From assembly GCA_936450465.1 (NCBI GenBank), contig OW388300.1:21143232-21207231 (forward strand): a stretch of 64,000 nucleotides of DNA. Reading direction: 5' to 3'. This document shows, one piece after another, positions 59,276 through 64,000 of the stretch (positions are counted from its first letter, which is position 1; every line of letters starts with the position of its first letter). A model generated the notes under the pieces. It saw only the letters and a program-made list of their open reading frames with translations. It searched no databases and was not told the origin of the DNA. The position numbers and the translations under genes were made by a program. The stretch is from Gibbula magus (Eukaryota; Mollusca; Gastropoda; Trochida; Trochidae).

Positions 59276-59630
59276 AGGGGCAGTAGCACATTTTTTCGCT
59301 CAAATAAGTCTATGAAATGTATTTGAAAAATAATTTCACCAATCGTAAAACACCTTTCTCTCTTAGGAAAATCAAGTTAAAAATGAGTTTTACATGGCTC
59401 AGTAAAGCCATGGGAATCGTTTTTGTCATTCGAAATAATAAAATGTGTTCACAATAAAAGTGCTGCCATGCAATTTTTGCTTTACAAGCAACACCGTTAT
59501 TACTACTACGGATAATTGGTTTGTGTAATAAGATGTTTTACCCTCTAAAGTAAATTTAAATGGCACAAACTATCATTATAAATAGGAAATTTGAAAAAAT
59601 AACTTTTGCAAAAAACGATCTACTGCTCTT
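59276..59630. mobile_element. 355-bp TTAA MITE in a GALNT intron
   Basis: Ends AGGGGCAGTAGCACA and CTACTGCTCTT, within TTAA at 59272-59275 and 59631-59634. Its left end is only 29 bases from the acceptor of the last GALNT exon. Confidence 0.85.
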
Positions 59631-59763
59631 TTAAGGCATATCAAACAGAGTCGAAGAACAATGAAATAATCTTAGCTTCATATGTCTTTCTGCTACCTCA
59701 ACCAACCATACAGGACCCTTTTAACATTACTTTGCTTCTTAAAGACGAAAAAGGACGTTGTAC

Positions 59764-59904
59764 CTTTTTAGTCCAGGTCCATTGTTGACTAGGAAACCCG
59801 CCACACTTCATGATTCGACCATAGATGGCGCCACCAGAGTCCGTGACATCGAGACACAGCAAGTTGGACAGGCGGAAATCCTTCTCCACCGTCTCATACC
59901 AAAG
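59764..59904 (-). CDS. GALNT11: GALNT11-like exon (lectin beta repeat)
   Basis: A 141-bp exon, phase 0 at both ends. Acceptor CTATTACAG, donor AAG|GTACAA. It encodes LWYETVEKDFRLSNLLCLDV, then RIMKCGGFPSQQWTW. This beta repeat has both hallmark motifs, CLD and QQW. The layout matches human GALNT11 as I remember it (LNSLLCLDM, MKCHGSGGSQQW). Confidence 0.9.
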
Positions 59905-60300
59905 CTGTAATAGGGTGCAGTGTTAATAATACCACAGCTGTAATAAGGTACACTACAGTGTTAATAATATCACAGCTGTTTTAGGTACACTACAGTGTTA
60001 ATAATACCACAGCTGTAATAGGATATACTACAGTGTTAATAATACCACAGCTGTAATAGGATACACTGTTAAAAATACCACAACTGTAATTTGGTTCAGT
60101 GTTAATAATATCACAGCTGTAATAGGGTTCAGTGTTAATAATACAACAGCTGTTATTGGATACACTGTTAATAATACCACAGCTGTAATACGGTACACTG
60201 TTAATAATACCACAACTGTAATTGGGTTCAGTGTTAATAATATCACAGCTGTAATAGGGTTCAGTGTTAATAATATCACAGCTGTAATGGGATACACTGT
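59896..60300. repeat. Intronic minisatellite carrying copies of a 3' splice site
   Basis: About ten to twelve units of roughly 29-41 bases, many 33, with core TACCACAGCTGTAATAGG plus TTCAGTGTTAATAA. The array abuts and overlaps the first bases of the exon at 59764-59904: the real junction reads TACCAAAGCTGTAATAGG on the plus strand, one base from the repeat core. An 11-codon-periodic ORF through it (NPITAVILLTL) is an artefact of the 33-base units. Confidence 0.88.
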
Positions 60301-60702
60301 TTATCAGTATATTCTATTCTTGTTAATCTATATGAAAATGTGATCTATGTTATCTGACTATACGAGTGCAAGGAGATTTTAGCCATTTGTCAAGTCTATT
60401 TGTCTTAAATTTGAATTTTATACATGTTTAAAATTTAAATATCCTCTTGTTCCGCCAAGATGGTTTAGAAGAATAAAGAATCTAAATGAACAATCAAAGA
60501 TCAGTTAAAAAATAGCTTCATTCGTACGATCAAGGTTCTTTCTCAGCCCAGTTTACAAATGATGTGTTGAACAAGGCAAAGTCTCAGTATATCTTCCTGG
60601 ATATTAAGGACAGTTTCTTTAGATGTAGAAGGAAGTGAGATAACAAGAAATCTTCCTCAACGGACAAGATATTTAGAAAATTAAAAACTTAACAAATCCC
60701 AC

Positions 60703-60813
60703 CTGATCTTTGCTGGAGGTGAGAGGTTTACAGACGGCGAGTCGAAGCAGGGCTTTCTTCGTATAGATGTCCTCCTCCGATTCTACACACAGACCGGACG
60801 ATACGTGCTTCAG
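60703..60813 (-). CDS. GALNT11: GALNT11-like exon (lectin alpha repeat)
   Basis: A 111-bp exon, phase 0. Acceptor ATTACCGACAG, donor CAG|GTGGGA. It encodes LKHVSSGLCVESEEDIYTKK and LLRLAVCKPL, the first (alpha) repeat of the ricin B-type lectin domain. In this copy the usual CLD motif reads LCVES, so sugar binding by this repeat is doubtful. Confidence 0.85.
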
Positions 60814-61057
60814 CTGTCGGTAATTAAATAAATTCTTTATCAATTTCATTTGAAATGTTTCGCACACATTAAACTATGCACATTAAGTCTCTTGAATTGA
60901 AATCTGCAGGCATATATATACATTACTCAATCACCTGATGAGACCCGTAATGGTTCAAAGCATACTTGTGAATCTGATTAAATCATCGTAATTTCTTCGA
61001 ACATTTTATTTTTTCTATATGAGACCTGGGAGTTGGAAGATATTTTAAACTGTTTTT

Positions 61058-61079
61058 CTATATATATATATATATATAT
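61058..61079. repeat. (TA)n microsatellite
   Basis: About eleven TA units within the GALNT intron 60814-61829. The rest of this intron has no features I can name. Confidence 0.9.
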
Positions 61080-61829
61080 TTGTATGTATACATCTTAGTA
61101 GTAATCAGTTCAATGTGAGTTGCATGAGTTGCTTCCCTTACCTTTAAAATAAGCTGAACTGAGAATGCTTCTTCAAATCACCAGCAATTGCTAACGATTG
61201 GTCACGATTCCATTGAACACTAGATTGTCTGACCATGGTTCTACTACAGTTAAACTAGCGGCGGACACATGGCAGACAACTAGACTGGTTCACTATTTGG
61301 GTTGCACTTCACATTATGGACTACACAACAGCTGGTCTGAATACAACTTCCCTGTGCAAGACGTCACTCGCGTTAACTAGTCTCCATCACTGGCCAGCTT
61401 AAGCCTTGCAGCATTTCCTTTATATTTCTGTGTTAGCAAATCAGAGCCCACTAGGGTTCCAGGAACATAGCCCATTACTGTCAGATCATACTCAAACAAT
61501 GAGGCAATAACAAGCCAGTTCACAATCACTAACGACCACATTAACTTAGGGTACACTTGATTTGCACACTGGCTGATCAGCTGGCAAACCATCATCTTTT
61601 TGTCAAGATGTTTACCACTTGTTTTGGAGCGACCAAAGAAAGCTGAATGCACCAGCTGTCAGCCGAAGGAGCCGATATCAGTTCAGCAGCTGTGGTTGAC
61701 TCATGTGTATTTGATTCCTCTAGCCATCTGGTCTGTCATGTGTTAGTGCATGCAGCTCAACACTGGCTATCAGTCAGTTTAGGACAAATCAAGTGAACCC
61801 TTAAACACTTGATGAGTGTTATAACTTAC

Positions 61830-61934
61830 CACTCCCGTCCTCACCACCTTGGGTTGGACTTTGTTCTGGATGAACTTATTAATGCGCTTGTTCACCGCCG
61901 GTTTACCTACACCAACCGTCGGCAGGTTCTTCAA
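61830..61934 (-). CDS. GALNT11: GALNT11-like exon (linker)
   Basis: A 105-bp exon, phase 0. Acceptor TTCTCTTGCAG, donor GTG|GTAAGT, the best donor in the gene. It encodes a basic linker (NKRINKFIQNKVQPKVVRTG) between the catalytic and lectin domains. It corresponds in place and basic character to the linker after YPEM in GALNT11. Confidence 0.8.
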
Positions 61935-62563
61935 CTGCAAGAGAAGAGAACATATCTCTAGAACCCAGACTGACACCAAGAGCTGTCAAACAAAACCGTC
62001 CTCTGTCCTAGTTGCAGTGACTTAGTGCATCCAATAATAGCAACTTGCAGCTGTTTAGAACTTACATTTCCATCCTGCATGCTTACATTTGATTTTATAT
62101 GATGGTTGAATAGACCGATTACATATCTCATTTCACAGAATTTTAAAATTTGGAATCCTATAAGGTATTGAAAAAAAAAAGATTGACAAAGGATGATTTT
62201 TCTAGTTTGTGTAGTTTTAAAGTTATTGTAATAAAAAACGGGCATCATTTACTTTATTCATCGCTAATTTGAAAATGAGTGCTGCTGATTCAATTAATGA
62301 CAAAACATTCTGAATAGTCAATTTACAGGAACCTCAATCTGATAACACAAACATTAATCCCTGATTGGCCACTGGATATCGCAGAATAATATATGACCCA
62401 CATGTAAAATGTGAAGATTCGAATAGTGGCCAATCATCAGAAGTAAAACCTTTTAAGGTCTCAGCGTTCAATATGCCAGGAACACTGTATTTCAGCATCG
62501 CAAACCCATGGTCAATCCTAATTTATTGCTTAAGTCTGCAGATGGGAGAAATGAAAGAAGCAC

Positions 62564-62695
62564 CTGTTCTGGGTAGACGTTCTCGAGATACCACTGAAAC
62601 GATTGACAGTTGAGCTGCTTCCTCAGGGCGACTCGGTCGGATATGTCTCCCTCCTTCACGTCTCGAGCTCCAGGGCTCACTATGTAGTAATATTT
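62564..62695 (-). CDS. GALNT11: GALNT11-like exon (end of catalytic domain)
   Basis: A 132-bp exon, phase 0. Acceptor CATATTGCAG, donor CAG|GTGCTT. It encodes KYYYIVSPGARDVKEGDISD followed by RVALRKQLNC and FQWYLENVYPEQ. The GDIS, RxALRxxLxC and FxWYLxNVYPE blocks are diagnostic for polypeptide N-acetylgalactosaminyltransferases, Golgi enzymes that start mucin-type O-glycosylation by moving GalNAc from UDP-GalNAc to Ser or Thr. Confidence 0.93.
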
Positions 62696-62848
62696 CTGCA
62701 ATATGAAGAATTGATTCTAGGTGGGTCAACATTCAAAGAATTTATTCAGATTCTGCAGTGAAAGATTTAGATTGGTGCACCTTTGGAATAGTCACAAGGC
62801 AATAGTGACAATTCAGTCAAATATTGACAATATCATTTTATCATATGA

Positions 62849-63169
62849 CTTACATTTCTTTTAACTGATTGATTAGTTAGCACGACGTAGTGTCACTCTC
62901 ACATAACTGACGAAATGTTTACACCGGGGATGTAGCTCAGTTGGTAGAGCGTCTGCTCATCACCCGGTAGGTCGGGGTTCGATTCCCGGCCGCGTCATAC
63001 CAAAAGACGTTAAAAGATGGAGTTGTTGCTTCCTTGCTTGGCGCTCAGCATTATATTGATAGAACGTTTGAACTGGCGCTGCACTGTGGCTGCCGGGTGC
63101 CACTGGCACAACTCGAATTTCCGAATTCATAGTAATGGAGACAATAAAGTGTTATTATTATTATTATTA
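62849..63169 (+). mobile_element. tRNA-derived SINE with 15-bp TSD in a GALNT intron
   Basis: Flanked by an exact 15-base duplication CATTTTATCATATGA at 62834-62848 and 63170-63184. A tRNA head starts at 62926 (GGGGATGTAGCTCAGTTGGT, box B GGTTCGATTCC). A body with TTGGCGCTCAGCAT follows, then a tail ending in (ATT)n at about 63150-63169. About 77 bases precede the tRNA head inside the duplication. The ATT tail resembles that of the L2/CR1-like LINE at 15660-17253, a possible source of its mobilising enzyme. Confidence 0.85.
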
Positions 63170-63556
63170 CATTTTATCATATGAAAGTAGTATATTCTCT
63201 CATCTCATGACCATGATAAATAAAAAGAAGATGAACATTTACATTATGATAAATATCTTGCATCGTGTCATTGTTTCAACTAATTATGACTAATCAAATA
63301 GAATAACCTGTGACTCGAGTTAATGAATGTAATAGATAGAGAATCTCGTCTATGTGTCTTCTGGTATCAAATTATTATATCAACACAAATTACAAATATC
63401 TGAGGCTTGCTGAGGATACATTTCTTTTATCATTGATATATTTGACATCAGAAGACATGAAAGTGAGATTGTATTTATCATCCAAAATGGTTCTTCATTA
63501 CAAGTCATTACTTGATGTTGACGAAGAGGACATTGTGCAAAATCTAATGTCAAACA

Positions 63557-63574
63557 ATATCTCCTAGGAGATAT
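63557..63574. repeat. Perfect 18-bp palindrome
   Basis: ATATCTCCTAGGAGATAT reads the same on both strands. A related CCCCTAGGAGATTAATCTC lies 35 bases on. It is inside the GALNT intron, and its role is unknown. Confidence 0.7.
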
Positions 63575-63670
63575 CACTTGATCTCACACGAGGGTATCCC
63601 CTAGGAGATTAATCTCACACGGAACAGAGTTTTGGATGAGCAAGGTGAATACAACTACTTCAGGACCCAC

Positions 63671-63823
63671 TATGTAATCATCCATCCACACTTTAGCGAG
63701 TCTGAGCGAATTCTTTGTGAAGCTGTCCCCAGTGCCAGGGGAACCGTACGGTCGCCGTTTTCGGAAGATATGTCCGACCCGGGAACACGGGACTATCTCC
63801 AACCTCCCTCCGCACATCCAGAT
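63671..63823 (-). CDS. GALNT11: GALNT11-like exon (catalytic domain, metal-binding His)
   Basis: A 153-bp exon, phase 0. Acceptor TATCTTTTTCAG, donor ATA|GTGGGT. It encodes [20 protein letters not shown], then [20 protein letters not shown] and VWMDDY. The His of CSRVGH is, by family knowledge, the third Mn ligand with the DxH motif of an upstream exon. RKRRPYGSP followed by NSLRLA fits GALNT11 better than GALNT1, 2, 4 or 10 as I recall them. Upstream exons, including the Gal/GalNAc-T motif start and DxH, are beyond the window. Confidence 0.93.
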
Positions 63824-64000
63824 CTGAAAAAGATATTTTTAACTTGACCAAGATTTTTATAACAATTTATCATTTCACCATTTACAGAAGTGTGTATTAC
63901 AAACTCCAGAAGAGATGAACAAGGTAAGGAGGAGCACGGTTCATATTTTAAGAAATTTGAAGTTTTCCGAGACTGTATATCTGATAGTTTTTGGTCAACA

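Noticed and set aside
60028..60297. Minus-strand ORF of repeated 11-residue units (NPITAVILLTL)
   Set aside because: It is a by-product of a minisatellite with many 33-base units inside a GALNT intron; neighbouring units have other lengths and break the frame.
62926..62999. Functional tRNA gene
   Set aside because: The head has good boxes A and B, but it is followed by a SINE body and ATT tail inside a 15-bp target duplication.
63888..63923. Possible 36-bp plus-strand exon with TTTACAG acceptor and GTAAGG donor
   Set aside because: It lies opposite the GALNT gene in its intron and has no supporting neighbours; good splice-like sequences occur by chance.
1..64000. A novel multi-gene defence or biosynthetic system
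   Set aside because: Apart from the GALNT and the duplicated propeller gene, coding sequence here is transposon-derived; nothing supports a gene cluster acting together.

Overview
This is a repeat-rich, AT-rich piece of animal nuclear DNA. The mix of elements points to a mollusc, most likely a bivalve: Ty3/gypsy with an env-like third gene, L1/Tx1-like and L2/CR1-like LINEs, Tc1, TTAA-flanked MITEs, tRNA-headed SINEs, and dispersed elements with tandem cores that resemble repeats I know from bivalve genomes. The species call is inference. No prokaryotic gene organisation, rRNA or CRISPR is visible.

Layout. (1) 1-14.3 kb: a decayed L1/Tx1-like LINE on the minus strand (ORF2 at 323-2116, ORF1 split between 4527-4620 and 13321-13981). 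Its ORF1 was broken by a complete but dead Ty3/gypsy element (4621-13320, minus strand). That element has a 5-bp AATAC target duplication, a tRNA-Ala-type primer site, gag-protease-RT-RNaseH-integrase, a chromodomain and a broken env-like gene. (2) 15-21.3 kb: a Tc1 relic, a 5'-truncated L2/CR1-like LINE, a 9-bp-TSD MITE and a nearly intact Tc1 element with TA target duplication. (3) 22.4-49.7 kb: a direct segmental duplication of about 13 kb (copy 1 at 22440-35200, copy 2 at 35700-49663). Each copy holds one intact single-exon gene for a secreted protein of 372 or 374 residues (30733-31851 and 45093-46217) with YWTD-like beta-propeller features. The rest of each copy is LINE fragments, MITEs, hairpins and a 146-bp tandem-core element. 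Copy 2 carries a further 1,247-bp tandem repeat and a 38-base poly-C run. (4) 49.7-57.1 kb: dispersed repeats, an exact 447-bp tandem duplication and a non-autonomous piggyBac-like element. (5) 59.1-63.8 kb: the last six coding exons (minus strand) of a polypeptide GalNAc-transferase, closest by my recollection to GALNT11. They cover the end of the catalytic domain and the ricin-type lectin domain; the gene continues past the right edge.

The only convincing host genes are the GALNT and the duplicated propeller gene. The most useful observations are four. The gene pair differs by about 18 non-synonymous and 5 synonymous substitutions. The two copies give empty-site evidence for two MITE insertions. 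A minisatellite in a GALNT intron repeats the real 3' splice site about ten times. The gypsy element combines a chromodomain with an env-like gene inside a datable nested insertion. The duplication could be real or could be two uncollapsed haplotypes placed in tandem by the assembler.
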